Shown here piece after piece: positions 36,960 through 46,554 of a stretch of 64,000 bases of DNA. Under the pieces are notes generated by a model, which saw only the letters and a program-made list of their open reading frames with translations, was not told where the DNA came from and searched no databases. Positions within the stretch are counted from its first letter, which is position 1. The number at the start of each line of letters is the position of its first letter. Made by a program: the position numbers and the translations under genes. Origin of the DNA: Gemmatimonadota bacterium (GTDB lineage Bacteria > Gemmatimonadota > Gemmatimonadetes > Longimicrobiales > Gaopeijiaceae); assembly GCA_002724575.1 (NCBI GenBank), contig PBPC01000031.1:7313-71312 (forward strand), in the 5' to 3' direction.

Positions 36960-38978
36960 TCACCAACCCAGCGCTAGGGCTACCAATTGGCTAGGCGTTT
37001 CTTCATCTCCGATTGCAACTACAATGAACTGGCGGCCGTTGGCCATATAAGTCATAGGTGCGCCAGAGGTCCCTGCAGCTAGCTCAATTTCCCATAGGAC
37101 CTCCCCGGTCTCTTTTTGCCAAGCACGGAAAAACTTACCGCCTGCGATGGGTAGGATTGAGAGCGCTGCTTCTGTTCCTTCTCCTAAAAATAGTAGGGTC
37201 TTGGTGAGAAGAGGGGCGGCCCTACCACGTTGACCGAGCCAAGGGAGGTCAAGTTCAGCAATGGTGGGATGGCTACGAGGACCCGGGCCATTGGGCTGCA
37301 TCCATAGGTGCTCACCAGTGTTCATGTCTATCGCGGTGATTCGACCATATGGAGGCTTGAGCAGTGGGAGGCCTGAGGGCATAGGCACCTCTCTGGGTAG
37401 GCCTCTCACATAATTGAAGTCGGAACTGTCGGGGTCGGTAGGAGGAACGAGAGCGGTAACACTGGGGGACGTGACGGATGGGACGTACAGGACGCCTGTT
37501 TCGGGGTCAACTGCTGCCCCTCCCCAATTTGCACCTCCAACCCATCCCGGCATTAGGATCGTTCCCTTAGTACCTCCAGGGCTATCATCGAGTAGTGTGG
37601 GTGGGGTGTACATCTCTCCATAGACGAATTCTGAGACGATTGCCTCAGCTTCTGCCCTAAGCTCAGGAGTAAAGTCCACAAGGTCATCGATGCTAAGACC
37701 TTGTAGATCAAATGGGGCGGGATGTGTAGGGAAGGGTTGGGTTTCTGCTGCTACTTCCCCCGGAACTTCAGAAGGAGGAACGGCTCGGTCTTCAATCGGC
37801 CAGATTGGTTCACCAGTTTGCCGATCGAATGCGAATACGAAGGCTTGCTTGGTAACTTGTGCTACCACTTTCCTCGGTTGGCCATCAATAACTACGTCTA
37901 GAACGTTTGGGGCTGCAGGTGGGTCGTAGTCCCAGAGACCGTGTCTCGTCATCTGATAGTGCCACACTCTTTCACCTGTTTCTACATCGACTGCGGCTAC
38001 ACTTTCTCCATATAGATTGTCGCCCAGCCGGTGTCCGCCGTACCAATCGTTTGTTGTTGTTTTTAAAGGCAGATAGACGTGCCCCAGTTCCTCATCAGCA
38101 CTCATCATTGTCCAGACATTACCATTACCACTGTAGGCCCAAGAGGAGTCTGCCCAGGTCTCGATTGCTGGATCTCCTGGCCCAGGGATTGGGCTAAATC
38201 GCCAAAGCAGTTCGCCAGAGTTGGTATCAAAAGCCCTCACATATCCAGGAGGAGCGGTCTGCCAGTTTCTATTGGGTGCCATCGCTTGTGAGCCGACGAT
38301 CACAGCGTTCCGAACAACGATCGGAGGAGATCTCCAAGTGTATGTCGTCACTCTAGGATCTAAATCAACCGCTAAGTTGATCACACCTCCTTCACCGAAG
38401 TCTGCTAGAACGCTGCCCGTGCCCGCATCTAGGGCCACCAGATATTGGCCTGATCCGAGAAAAATTCTCTCATTTATACCATCACTCCAGTAGGCGACAC
38501 CTCTATTCGTTCGGCCGGTGGGGCGATCTCTAAGTCCTTCTGCGTATGGGTCGTAGCGCCATTGCTCAATGCCAGTTTCCGGATCGAGAGCCACTGCTTG
38601 GCCCATGTTAGTCGTAGTGTAAAGCCTATCGCCAATTTTGATTGGTGTTACCTGGTAGTTGGGATTGATATAAAGCCCAGGATTGCGAGTTAGGAGGTCG
38701 TAATCTGCCGATTCCCAGACCCAGGCGATCTCGAGCTGGTCTACATTGGCGGCAGATACCTGATCTAACGGGGAATATTTACTGGCTGCTAAGTCCCGAC
38801 CGTAATGAGGCCAATCGCCGGGATCAATCGAAAATTCCTGCTCAGCATCTTTCCCAAAGCCTAGGATACCGATGCCAAGTGCGAGAAAGGGAATTGTGCT
38901 CCAGGGAGCTCTTAACCATCTCCCTTTTCCGGTATTGCTGGTATCCATGAGGCTAGCTCGATTTTTGTGGGCCCTCAT
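36960..38978 (-). CDS. PQQ-dependent dehydrogenase (quinoprotein), membrane-anchored
   Basis: 672 residues; the ATG at 38978 has AGGGGA six bases upstream. A single hydrophobic segment (STIPFLALGIGILGFG, about residues 28-43) is an export signal or anchor. The rest is an eight-bladed quinoprotein propeller with the repeating Trp motifs (GIEQWRYDPYAE, SGELLWRFSPIPG, TGERVWHYQMTRHGLWDYDPPAAPNVLDV, TGEPIWPIEDRAVP, NTGEHLWMQPNGPG, TGEVLWEIELAAG). It is of the glucose/alcohol dehydrogenase type without haem: no CxxCH. The vicinal Cys-Cys of methanol dehydrogenases is absent (RTNRGVAYW). Substrate unknown. A paralogue lies at 51.3-53.2 kb in the same orientation. Confidence 0.93.
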   Translation of the reverse strand: MRAHKNRASLMDTSNTGKGRWLRAPWSTIPFLALGIGILGFGKDAEQEFSIDPGDWPHYGRDLAASKYSPLDQVSAANVDQLEIAWVWESADYDLLTRNPGLYINPNYQVTPIKIGDRLYTTTNMGQAVALDPETGIEQWRYDPYAEGLRDRPTGRTNRGVAYWSDGINERIFLGSGQYLVALDAGTGSVLADFGEGGVINLAVDLDPRVTTYTWRSPPIVVRNAVIVGSQAMAPNRNWQTAPPGYVRAFDTNSGELLWRFSPIPGPGDPAIETWADSSWAYSGNGNVWTMMSADEELGHVYLPLKTTTNDWYGGHRLGDNLYGESVAAVDVETGERVWHYQMTRHGLWDYDPPAAPNVLDVVIDGQPRKVVAQVTKQAFVFAFDRQTGEPIWPIEDRAVPPSEVPGEVAAETQPFPTHPAPFDLQGLSIDDLVDFTPELRAEAEAIVSEFVYGEMYTPPTLLDDSPGGTKGTILMPGWVGGANWGGAAVDPETGVLYVPSVTSPSVTALVPPTDPDSSDFNYVRGLPREVPMPSGLPLLKPPYGRITAIDMNTGEHLWMQPNGPGPRSHPTIAELDLPWLGQRGRAAPLLTKTLLFLGEGTEAALSILPIAGGKFFRAWQKETGEVLWEIELAAGTSGAPMTYMANGRQFIVVAIGDEETPSQLVALALGW

Positions 38979-39171
38979 TCAAGGTCCCCTCACGATTGAA
39001 AGGTTACGGAACGGATATCCCCACTCAAATGGTCAGCCGGGAAATGTAACAGGGGCTTTCCTATCGTGTTCAGCACTCCTAGGTATCTCCAGACTGGTTG
39101 CGACCATGCGTGGTGATCGGCATCGTCTTGATGCCGTCTGATCAAGTTTATCCAGACCAAGGTAGGAATCG

Positions 39172-41901
39172 ATGTATCGCACTCTCATATCGGTCTTGAT
39201 TTTCTGCGTTATCCTGGTGCTTCCAAATGAGTTGCTGGCCCAAGAAGCGCCTGCCCTTAACCCGTCCGACTATGGGCAGTTTGAGAATCTTGGACTATTC
39301 GAGCTCGATCCAAAGGGAAACTGGCTTGTGTCCGGTATCAGACGTGTAGATGAGACTACTGAACTGCGGCTGATCGCTAGTGACGGAAATGGTGAGCCAC
39401 TTGTGCTCGAGCATGCTACAGGACCGGTATTCAGTCGAGATGGGAGTTGGATGGCGTATAGAGCCGGGGTCCATCCGGATGAACTTGAGGAGTCAGATGA
39501 ACCAATCCGGGACAGACTCGGTTTGGTCAATCTAGCCAACGGTGTGGACACGGTACTCTTTGAGGTTCAGCGCTTTGCTTTCCGGGACGATGGTATCTGG
39601 TTAGCTGCGCGGGGTTATGCGTCTGCGGACACACTGGGTGCCGATCTCGTGATCATGAATCCCTCTACAGGGGCGCAAACGCTCATCGGAAACGTTGATG
39701 AGTTTGTATGGCAAGATAAAGGGGAATTGATCGCTGCCACTTTGCGTACCTCTTGGGGGAGCTCGAACAGTGTCGTGATTTTCGATCCTGAAGGAGAGAG
39801 GCTTCGGACGCTAGATTCTCGCGATGCACATTACAGCGCTCTGAGCTGGCAAGACGAGTCAGCACAGCTCGGGGTTATGCGTTCGATGGAGCTTGAGGGT
39901 CGCGAGGGCGATACACATGACGTGCTCCTCTGGGAAGATGTTAACTCTGGCTTGGATCCGCGGGTTCTAGCAGCGCTCGGGCGGGACGATATCCCTGAAT
40001 CGATGCGAATGACGGACTATGCTGGGATCGATTTTGATGCTACCGGAGCGACGATTTTTGTCGGCTTACGGGACTGGACGGCAGTAGAAGCAAATGATGC
40101 TGAGTCAGTTGATAGTATTGAAGACGAGGAAATCTCTCCAGCAGATGTACAGGTCTGGCATTGGGATGATGACCAGATTCTGAGGAGTCAGGAATACCGT
40201 GCAGAACAGATCTCACGGCAGACTTTTCTGGCAGCGTGGCATGTAAGGGATGATGAACTTGTAATCCTTGGCGAAGATTTCTCGGAAGAAGTTGAAATTG
40301 TTGCTGATGGGAAGTGGGGGATTGTCCCTGACTACACACCATACAGGTTTCAGCGTCGCTTTGGTGATGGCGCTGCGGATTGGTACCGGGTTGATCTTCA
40401 GACGGGCGAACGCACGCTTCTTGCCGCAGAAGTGCAATTCGGTTTCGAAGCTGGAGGAGGGGATAGCCCAGTGTTGGTTTATGGGGATGATCGTTGGTCT
40501 GCGGTCGACCTAGCTTCGATGCAAAAGACAGTTTTAGCTGAGGGCCGTAGCTTTACGCAACCGCTTTTCGATCACGATTACCCAGGACCTCATCCTCCTT
40601 GGGGTATCGGAGGGTGGGCCGATACCGGTGAGTCGGTGCTTCTTTATGATAAGTATGATATTTGGCTCGTTGAATTGGATGGTTCGTCAGCGACGCGTAT
40701 CACGCGTGGCGAAGAAGATGGCCTTATTTATCGACTCGTCCGAATGGATTCTGATGTCAGTTTCGGGGACCCGCATGTCATAGATTCAAGTCAGCCGGTC
40801 TGGCTGTCATTCATGGACGAGCGCACAAAAGACTCAGGCTACGCCAAAGCTGATCTTCGTTCTGGCCAAGTGAATGTTCTATTAGAGGAGCCTGCTGTAG
40901 TAAACTCGCTGACCAAAGCTGAAGATGCCGATCGGTATGCTTTGCGTATCCAGCGCTGGGACGATTCTCCTGATGTTTTTGTGGGAGGGCCGGATCTTTC
41001 CGATCTTCAGCAGGTGACGCGTACGAACCCATTCCAATCCGATTACGCGTGGGGTCACTCAGAACTGATTGAGTATACTACTGATGCTGGTCACGAACTT
41101 CAGGGGATCCTCGTGTTTCCCGCTGAATTCCGTGAGGGGGAACAGTACCCGCTCATTCTATACCAGTACGAGCGATTGTCAGATGGCCTCCACAGGTACT
41201 ACACGCCTAGCGAGAGGCGTTACTACAACTACCAAGTCTGGTCTCAAGAAGGGTATTTCGTGTTGATGCCCGACATTGTTTACGAACCTGGACGCCCTGG
41301 TCCGTCGGCTCTAGATGCAGTTGAGCACGCAATCGATGCTGCAGTTGCAACGGGCCATGTTGATCCTGACCGGATTGGTCTGATTGGTCATTCGTGGGGT
41401 GGCTATCAGGCTTCATATCTTCCGACTCGGACTGACCGTTTTGCCGCTTCGGTAGCCGGAGCAGCGATCACAAACTTCTTGAGCTTTATGGGCGCGGTCC
41501 ATTGGAATGGGGGGTTGCCGGAGACTGGACACTGGGAGACAGGACAGGCCCGGATGGCGGTCCCGTACTGGGATGACTTCGAGGGGCACTTAGAGAGTTC
41601 TCCATCCTATGGCATTGAGAACTTGGAGACGCCTGTTCTACTGATGCACGGCGACGAGGATGGAGTGGTAGACTTCCGACAGGGACTGGAGTACTACAAT
41701 TATGCACGGCGGGCCGGTAAGGAAGTCGTGTTACTTGTTTACCCCGGTGCAGACCATAGCCTAATCAGAGCGGAGCAGCAGGTGGATTATCACCGGCGAA
41801 TCCTAGATTGGTTTGGGCATTATCTTAAGGCTGAACCAGCAGCAGCTTGGATTACCGAGGGCGAGAGTTGGGTTGAGCGCGGCAAAAGAATCGGTAACTA
41901 G
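39172..41901 (+). CDS. S9 family prolyl oligopeptidase-type serine peptidase, exported
   Basis: 909 residues with a signal peptide (MYRTLISVLIFCVILVLPNELLAQ). The first 620 residues form a beta-propeller-like region with WD40-type segments. The C-terminal alpha/beta-hydrolase domain has the catalytic triad: nucleophile GLIGHSWGGYQ (Ser741), HGDEDGVVD (Asp830) and YPGADHSL (His862). Members cleave short peptides after Pro or Ala, often as dipeptidyl peptidases. The gene is divergent from a PQQ dehydrogenase and precedes the M20/amidase island by about 90 bases; GTAGGAATCG lies just before the ATG. Confidence 0.93.
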   Translation: MYRTLISVLIFCVILVLPNELLAQEAPALNPSDYGQFENLGLFELDPKGNWLVSGIRRVDETTELRLIASDGNGEPLVLEHATGPVFSRDGSWMAYRAGVHPDELEESDEPIRDRLGLVNLANGVDTVLFEVQRFAFRDDGIWLAARGYASADTLGADLVIMNPSTGAQTLIGNVDEFVWQDKGELIAATLRTSWGSSNSVVIFDPEGERLRTLDSRDAHYSALSWQDESAQLGVMRSMELEGREGDTHDVLLWEDVNSGLDPRVLAALGRDDIPESMRMTDYAGIDFDATGATIFVGLRDWTAVEANDAESVDSIEDEEISPADVQVWHWDDDQILRSQEYRAEQISRQTFLAAWHVRDDELVILGEDFSEEVEIVADGKWGIVPDYTPYRFQRRFGDGAADWYRVDLQTGERTLLAAEVQFGFEAGGGDSPVLVYGDDRWSAVDLASMQKTVLAEGRSFTQPLFDHDYPGPHPPWGIGGWADTGESVLLYDKYDIWLVELDGSSATRITRGEEDGLIYRLVRMDSDVSFGDPHVIDSSQPVWLSFMDERTKDSGYAKADLRSGQVNVLLEEPAVVNSLTKAEDADRYALRIQRWDDSPDVFVGGPDLSDLQQVTRTNPFQSDYAWGHSELIEYTTDAGHELQGILVFPAEFREGEQYPLILYQYERLSDGLHRYYTPSERRYYNYQVWSQEGYFVLMPDIVYEPGRPGPSALDAVEHAIDAAVATGHVDPDRIGLIGHSWGGYQASYLPTRTDRFAASVAGAAITNFLSFMGAVHWNGGLPETGHWETGQARMAVPYWDDFEGHLESSPSYGIENLETPVLLMHGDEDGVVDFRQGLEYYNYARRAGKEVVLLVYPGADHSLIRAEQQVDYHRRILDWFGHYLKAEPAAAWITEGESWVERGKRIGN

Positions 41902-41993
41902 TCTGTCCTTGCTTGCCCTGCTAGAAAATCCGCCTCATGCTCACTTCCCATCATCAAGGATGCGTAAGGCTACCTAGAAAGGAGAAACTCACT

Positions 41994-43643
41994 GTGCATC
42001 GTTCGAGGTTTAGTCAATATCTGGTTGTCTTCTTCATTACAATTTTCGTTCCAGTAGGGCTCGGAGCTCAGGCGGATGCTCGCCTGCAACGTCTCAAGAA
42101 CGAAGCACTGCAGATGGTTGAGGAAGATGCAAAGATGGTTCAGGAAATCGTTGATATGCTCTTCAGCTTTGGTGAATTGGGCTTTCAGGAATTTGAAACC
42201 CAGAGGTATTTGACTGGAATTCTTGAAGATCACGGGTTTGAGATAGAACTGGGTGTTGCTGGAATGCCAAGTGCCTGGATTGCACAGTGGTCGAATGGCT
42301 CGGGATCTCCGGTGATCGCCCTGGGCTCGGATGTGGACGGCATTCCTCAGTCAAACCAAAAGCCTGGAGTTGCCTACCGTGACCCTATCCTCTCGATGGC
42401 TCCAGGGCATGGTGAGGGGCATAACTCAGGGCAGGCTGTAAATATCGTGGCAGCCCTTAATGTGAAAGAATTGATGGAGCGCGAAGACATAGATGGCACA
42501 CTGATGATTTGGCCTGGGGTTGCAGAGGAACAGCTTGGATCCAAAGCATTTTTTGTGCGGGATGGGGTTTTTGATGGTGTAGACGTCAATCTATTCAGTC
42601 ACGTATCCTCGAACTTTTCAGTCACATGGGGCCACACGAGCGGGAATGCTCTTGTTTCCGCCCAGTTTCGTTTCACTGGAGAAACAGCTCACTCAGCTGG
42701 ATCCCCTTGGAGGGGCAAATCAGCCTTAGACGCAGTCATGCTTCTTGCTCAGGCCTGGGAGTACAAGAGAGAACATCTGCGTCCTCCGCAGCGTTCCCAT
42801 TACATAATTGTGGAGGGTGGTGATCAGCCAAATGTTGTACCTCAGACTGCAACAATCTGGTTCTATTTCCGTGAGGTCGACTATCCACGTGTTGTAGAAA
42901 TGTATGATGCCGCAAAGTTGATGGCGCGTGGTGCGGCAATGATGACGGGCACGGAGATCGACACGATCATGACAGTCGGTTCAGCTTGGAATAGGCATTT
43001 CAGTAAGCCCGTTGCTGAAGTCACGCAAACGAACATAGAGCGCGTCGGGCTTCCAGAATGGTCCGAGGCAGATGTTGCCTTAGCGAATGGACTCCAGCGT
43101 GACCTAGGTCAAGAAGAGCGAGGTCTTCCTACTCAAGTCCCATCTCTAAGAGGGCCAATTGATCTGGCGAACTATACTGGTGGAGGCTCTGATGATATCG
43201 GGGACGTGTCTTGGAATATGCCGACTGTCACGATGCGTTACCCAGCTAACATGCCAGGTGGCCCCGGGCATAATTGGGCGAATGGGATAGCCATGGCGAC
43301 GCCCATAGCACACAAAGGCTCACTGGCTGGAGCTAAGGTTCAGGCCCTTACTCTGCTCGACCTATTCTTAGATGGACAGACCGTTGAAGCCGCGTGGGAT
43401 TACTTCAATGATGTGCAGACGGTCGAGACGACCTATACCCCATTTATTACGCCAGATGACAAACCGGCGATATGGTTGAACGAGGAGATTATGGCGGAAT
43501 GGAGAGAGCGTATGCGTCCATTCTACTATGACCCTTCGCGCTATGATACTTACCTCGAACAGTTAGGAATTGAATATCCAACTGTCCGCACTCGGCCAGT
43601 CTCGGAAGATGGCTTAGATAGGTCAGTTCCGAATAGGCATTGA
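41994..43643 (+). CDS. M20-type amidohydrolase (AbgB-like), exported, copy 1
   Basis: 549 residues from GTG 41994, with AAAGGAG ten bases upstream and a signal peptide directly after it (FSQYLVVFFITIFVPVGLGAQ); longer in-frame starts lack both. M20 metallohydrolase: ALGSDVDGIPQSNQKPGV (metal Asp), GHGEGHNSGQAVN, GVAEEQLGSKAFFV (Glu-Glu), a dimerisation domain, then NMPGGPGHNWANGIAMATPIAHKGS (last His). The usual HxCGH of the AbgB/hippuricase group reads His139-Gly-Glu141-Gly-His143, with Glu in place of Cys. Nearest named relatives cleave p-aminobenzoyl-glutamate or N-acyl amino acids. The gene is followed by an amidase, and the same two-gene pair is repeated at 46.6-49.8 kb with high similarity. 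Confidence 0.9.
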   Translation: MHRSRFSQYLVVFFITIFVPVGLGAQADARLQRLKNEALQMVEEDAKMVQEIVDMLFSFGELGFQEFETQRYLTGILEDHGFEIELGVAGMPSAWIAQWSNGSGSPVIALGSDVDGIPQSNQKPGVAYRDPILSMAPGHGEGHNSGQAVNIVAALNVKELMEREDIDGTLMIWPGVAEEQLGSKAFFVRDGVFDGVDVNLFSHVSSNFSVTWGHTSGNALVSAQFRFTGETAHSAGSPWRGKSALDAVMLLAQAWEYKREHLRPPQRSHYIIVEGGDQPNVVPQTATIWFYFREVDYPRVVEMYDAAKLMARGAAMMTGTEIDTIMTVGSAWNRHFSKPVAEVTQTNIERVGLPEWSEADVALANGLQRDLGQEERGLPTQVPSLRGPIDLANYTGGGSDDIGDVSWNMPTVTMRYPANMPGGPGHNWANGIAMATPIAHKGSLAGAKVQALTLLDLFLDGQTVEAAWDYFNDVQTVETTYTPFITPDDKPAIWLNEEIMAEWRERMRPFYYDPSRYDTYLEQLGIEYPTVRTRPVSEDGLDRSVPNRH

Positions 43644-43698
43644 AGGATAAGCACGTTGGAGTACTCGAATACCTTCGAAGATAGACAGGAGGCAAATG

Positions 43699-45339
43699 AT
43701 GGGAGAGAAGAACAGACCACCCAGTGGTATAGAACGTCGTGACTTCCTCAAGGCAGCTGCTGCTGCAGCTGCTGCGGGTGCAGTACATCCGCTGGCTCTT
43801 GAGGCGTCAGATCCCTCGTTTCCTCGATGGGTCGAACAGGAGCAGGAAGCAGCTTCGCCGATTCAATTAGGTCAGGGTGAACACCCGGCATTGGTTTTCC
43901 AGGCCTATCCTGGCGGTACGGGATCACTGATGGAGAAACTATGGAGAGAGCATGGTCCAAGGATGTTCGACAGGCCAGCTATCCGTGTGCGCCCGTGGCG
44001 AGGCTCCGTACCAACAAATGAAGAGGATATAGCGTTTCTCCCGGTACATCGACTGTCCGCACTAGTCCGCTCGCGCCGAATCTCATCCGTTGACCTTACA
44101 GAAATTTACCTTGATAGAATCAAGCGTTACGATCCGATCCTACTATGTGCAGTGACGATTCTTGAGGATCGGGCTCGTGAAGAAGCTCAACAGGCAGACA
44201 TGGACCTCCGCAGCGGAAACTGGAGAGGGCCACTTCATGGTATCCCCTACGGTGTAAAGGACCTCTTTTCGACCACCGGAGCACGTACTACATGGGGCTC
44301 AGCCGACTTCGAAAACCAAGTAATAAACGAAGATGCTGAGCTTGTGGTTCGACTACGAGAGGCGGGCGCCGTATTGATTGCTAAGCTAGCAACAGGTGAG
44401 TTCGCTAGTGGTGACCGTTGGTTCAGGGGTCGGACTAAAAACCCCTGGAACGTTCAAGAAGGCTCGAGTGGCTCTTCTGCTGGTCCTGGTTCGGCTACTG
44501 CGGCGGGCTGCGTAGCATTTTCAATTGGTACCGAAACTCGTGGGTCGATCGTCTCACCTTCCCGGCGTAACGGTCTCAGCGCGCTTCGACCAACTTTCGG
44601 GAGAGTGAGTAGATACGGTGGAATGGTCCTTTCATGGAGCATGGACAAGGCAGGCCCGATGTGTCGCACCATCGAGGACTGCGCTCTTGTCTTCAACGAG
44701 ATTCATGGAGCGAGTGAGCACGATCCTGCGACGGTCACTGCTCCGTTCGTATTCGACCGGAGGCCGGATTTGGGATCATACCGTATTGGGTTCACAGAGG
44801 ATGCCCCTGAGTCATTTCTAGAAAAACTCTCAGACTTAGGTGCGAATCTCAAAGAGATGAATGAACTCCCGGAGTTCCGATCCGACCAACTTGGCGCGGA
44901 TTCAGCGGCAGCATTCGACTATCATGTAGCACCGGGTGGTGTTGAGCCGGAACCAATCCCCGAGGATCTCGAAGAGGGTGAGGCTCGGCGCAGAGGTCGT
45001 TTCCGTCGCGGTCGGGATGCGCGAGCCATTGACTATGTCAACGGTCAGAGGCGGCGCCTCATTTTCATGAAAAAAATGCAAGAGGCTATGGATGGGTTTG
45101 ATATGTTTGTAAGTGGTTCTGGCGAAGTAGGCCTAACAAATGATACTGGACACCCCGCAGCTATCGTTCAGTATGATTTCGGGGTGCGTAATCCCGACTC
45201 TGAGACACCGACCACGATGCCGCTCACGACTACAATTGTGGGCGATCTATTCGCTGACGATAAGATTCTTAATGTGGCGCATGCCTTCCAGTCAGCGACC
45301 GATTGGCATCTGAGAAGGCCCACTCTTCCAGATATGTAG
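43699..45339 (+). CDS. Amidase-signature hydrolase with Tat signal, copy 1
   Basis: 546 residues. GGAGG (43688-43692) favours the ATG at 43699 over 43696. The N-terminus has a twin-arginine signal, ERRDFLKAAAAAAAAGAVHPLALEA, so it is exported folded. Amidase signature enzyme with the Ser-cisSer-Lys triad: GIPYGVKDLF (Lys), EGSSGSSAGPGSATAAG (cis-Ser; the usual GGSSGGS is altered) and GTETRGSIVSPS (nucleophile Ser). A basic insertion EEGEARRRGRFRRGRDA near residue 430 is unusual. It hydrolyses an amide, possibly the product or precursor of the neighbouring M20 enzyme. It ends at a long bidirectional terminator. Confidence 0.9.
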   Translation: MGEKNRPPSGIERRDFLKAAAAAAAAGAVHPLALEASDPSFPRWVEQEQEAASPIQLGQGEHPALVFQAYPGGTGSLMEKLWREHGPRMFDRPAIRVRPWRGSVPTNEEDIAFLPVHRLSALVRSRRISSVDLTEIYLDRIKRYDPILLCAVTILEDRAREEAQQADMDLRSGNWRGPLHGIPYGVKDLFSTTGARTTWGSADFENQVINEDAELVVRLREAGAVLIAKLATGEFASGDRWFRGRTKNPWNVQEGSSGSSAGPGSATAAGCVAFSIGTETRGSIVSPSRRNGLSALRPTFGRVSRYGGMVLSWSMDKAGPMCRTIEDCALVFNEIHGASEHDPATVTAPFVFDRRPDLGSYRIGFTEDAPESFLEKLSDLGANLKEMNELPEFRSDQLGADSAAAFDYHVAPGGVEPEPIPEDLEEGEARRRGRFRRGRDARAIDYVNGQRRRLIFMKKMQEAMDGFDMFVSGSGEVGLTNDTGHPAAIVQYDFGVRNPDSETPTTMPLTTTIVGDLFADDKILNVAHAFQSATDWHLRRPTLPDM

Positions 45340-45342
45340 CCT

Positions 45343-45386
45343 TATTGCGGGGTGCCGAGAGCTTAGGGTAGCGGCACCCCGCAATA
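45343..45386. terminator. Strong bidirectional terminator hairpin
   Basis: TATTGCGGGGTGCCG (45343-45357) is perfectly complementary over 15 bases to CGGCACCCCGCAATA (45372-45386), with a 14-base loop. It lies between the convergent amidase and histone-deacetylase-like genes. The plus strand continues with GTTGTC and the minus strand with AGGCTAC, so T-runs are poor, but stem strength and location fit termination of both transcripts. Confidence 0.8.
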
Positions 45387-45417
45387 GTTGTCAAAGCGAG
45401 TGAGTCGGGTGTTTGAG

Positions 45418-46434
45418 TTATATGCCGTCGAGTAGCGTCTCAACATGTGCGGCAGCAGCAATCGCTGTTCCGTCTACATTGTAGCCGCCCTCTAATAGCG
45501 AGACCAAACGTCCACCGCAGTAGTCATTGGCTATGTCCATTGTAGTTCGGGTCATACGTCGAAATACATCGTCAGTGAGGTCGAAGCAGCCGAGAAGGTC
45601 ATCCATGCGACTGTCGAAACCGGCAGACACAATGACGAAGTCCGGCTGGAAATTGCTTACGGCCGGCAGCAACACACTGTCCCAATGCCTGAGCATATCG
45701 ATGTCCTTTGATCCGCAATCTAAGTGAACATTCAGGTTGAGATCTGAGCCTTCTCCCTCTCCGCGGAGTGATGGGTCTCCTGTACCAGGATATGCTTGCC
45801 AGTCATGAGCTGAGAAAAAGAGCACGCTTGGGTCATCGTAGAACGCATTTTGGGTTGCGTTGCCATGGTGGTAGTCCCAGTCGACGATCAAGATCTTTTC
45901 AAAACCGTGGCGAAGTTGCGCGTACCTAGCAGCGACTGCTGCGTTGCTGTAGAAACAAAACCCCTCTTCCTGGCCAGTGTTGTTCGCGTGATGCCCTGGA
46001 GGCCTGACAGCACAAAACGCATTACGCACCTGTCTATTTGCTACAGCATCAATCGCGCCTAAGGCTCCTGCTACAGCAAGTTCTGCAATTTCACCGGTCA
46101 CTTCAATTTCACGAACGGCGTCCACATGCTCTGAGGTATGGTGGCGGCGAATGAAGGGCATTGAATCAGGATGCATTTGCAGTGGGGTTAACTCTGAGTT
46201 GAGCCCACGCTCTTCGAAAGCCTGTGCAATACGCATCAATCGTAATGGCCGCTCTGGGTGTGGTTCGCCGCCACGATCAGGCAACTCGTGCTCAAGGTAC
46301 CTCGGATCTGTTATGAGCCCTGTACCGGTTTGGGTTGGCGAGACATTACTGTTCACGAATGGTTTAGGCATTGCTCCTGCTGCCAGTAGGCTTTTCGCCA
46401 AATCCCCGAGAAAAACTCTACGAGTTCTAGTCAT
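45418..46434 (-). CDS. Histone deacetylase-fold amidohydrolase with export signal (acetylpolyamine amidohydrolase-like)
   Basis: 338 residues from ATG 46434; the frame is open further upstream but the twin-arginine signal begins here (MTRTRRVFLGDLAKSLLAAGAMP). The arginase/deacetylase fold is complete: HPERPLRLMRIAQAF, RPPGHHANN (His148-His149), ILIVDWDYHHGNAT (Asp187 and His189, metal), VSAGFDSRMDD (Asp274, metal), LLEGGYN (Tyr318). All residues needed for zinc-dependent deacetylation are kept. An exported location is uncommon for this family. A bacterial relative acts on acetylated polyamines; here the substrate could be an N-acetylated small amide in the periplasm. It lies between the two M20/amidase pairs, on the opposite strand. 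Confidence 0.9.
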   Translation of the reverse strand: MTRTRRVFLGDLAKSLLAAGAMPKPFVNSNVSPTQTGTGLITDPRYLEHELPDRGGEPHPERPLRLMRIAQAFEERGLNSELTPLQMHPDSMPFIRRHHTSEHVDAVREIEVTGEIAELAVAGALGAIDAVANRQVRNAFCAVRPPGHHANNTGQEEGFCFYSNAAVAARYAQLRHGFEKILIVDWDYHHGNATQNAFYDDPSVLFFSAHDWQAYPGTGDPSLRGEGEGSDLNLNVHLDCGSKDIDMLRHWDSVLLPAVSNFQPDFVIVSAGFDSRMDDLLGCFDLTDDVFRRMTRTTMDIANDYCGGRLVSLLEGGYNVDGTAIAAAAHVETLLDGI

Positions 46435-46554
46435 AAATGTAGCTCCGTACGAGGAGAAGCCTAGCAATCTTCTCCTAGCCACTTGCCCAAGACAAGCGAT
46501 AATGGCATTCGTATCGCTCCTTTGGAACCCAGGATTTACCGGAGAACAAATTCC

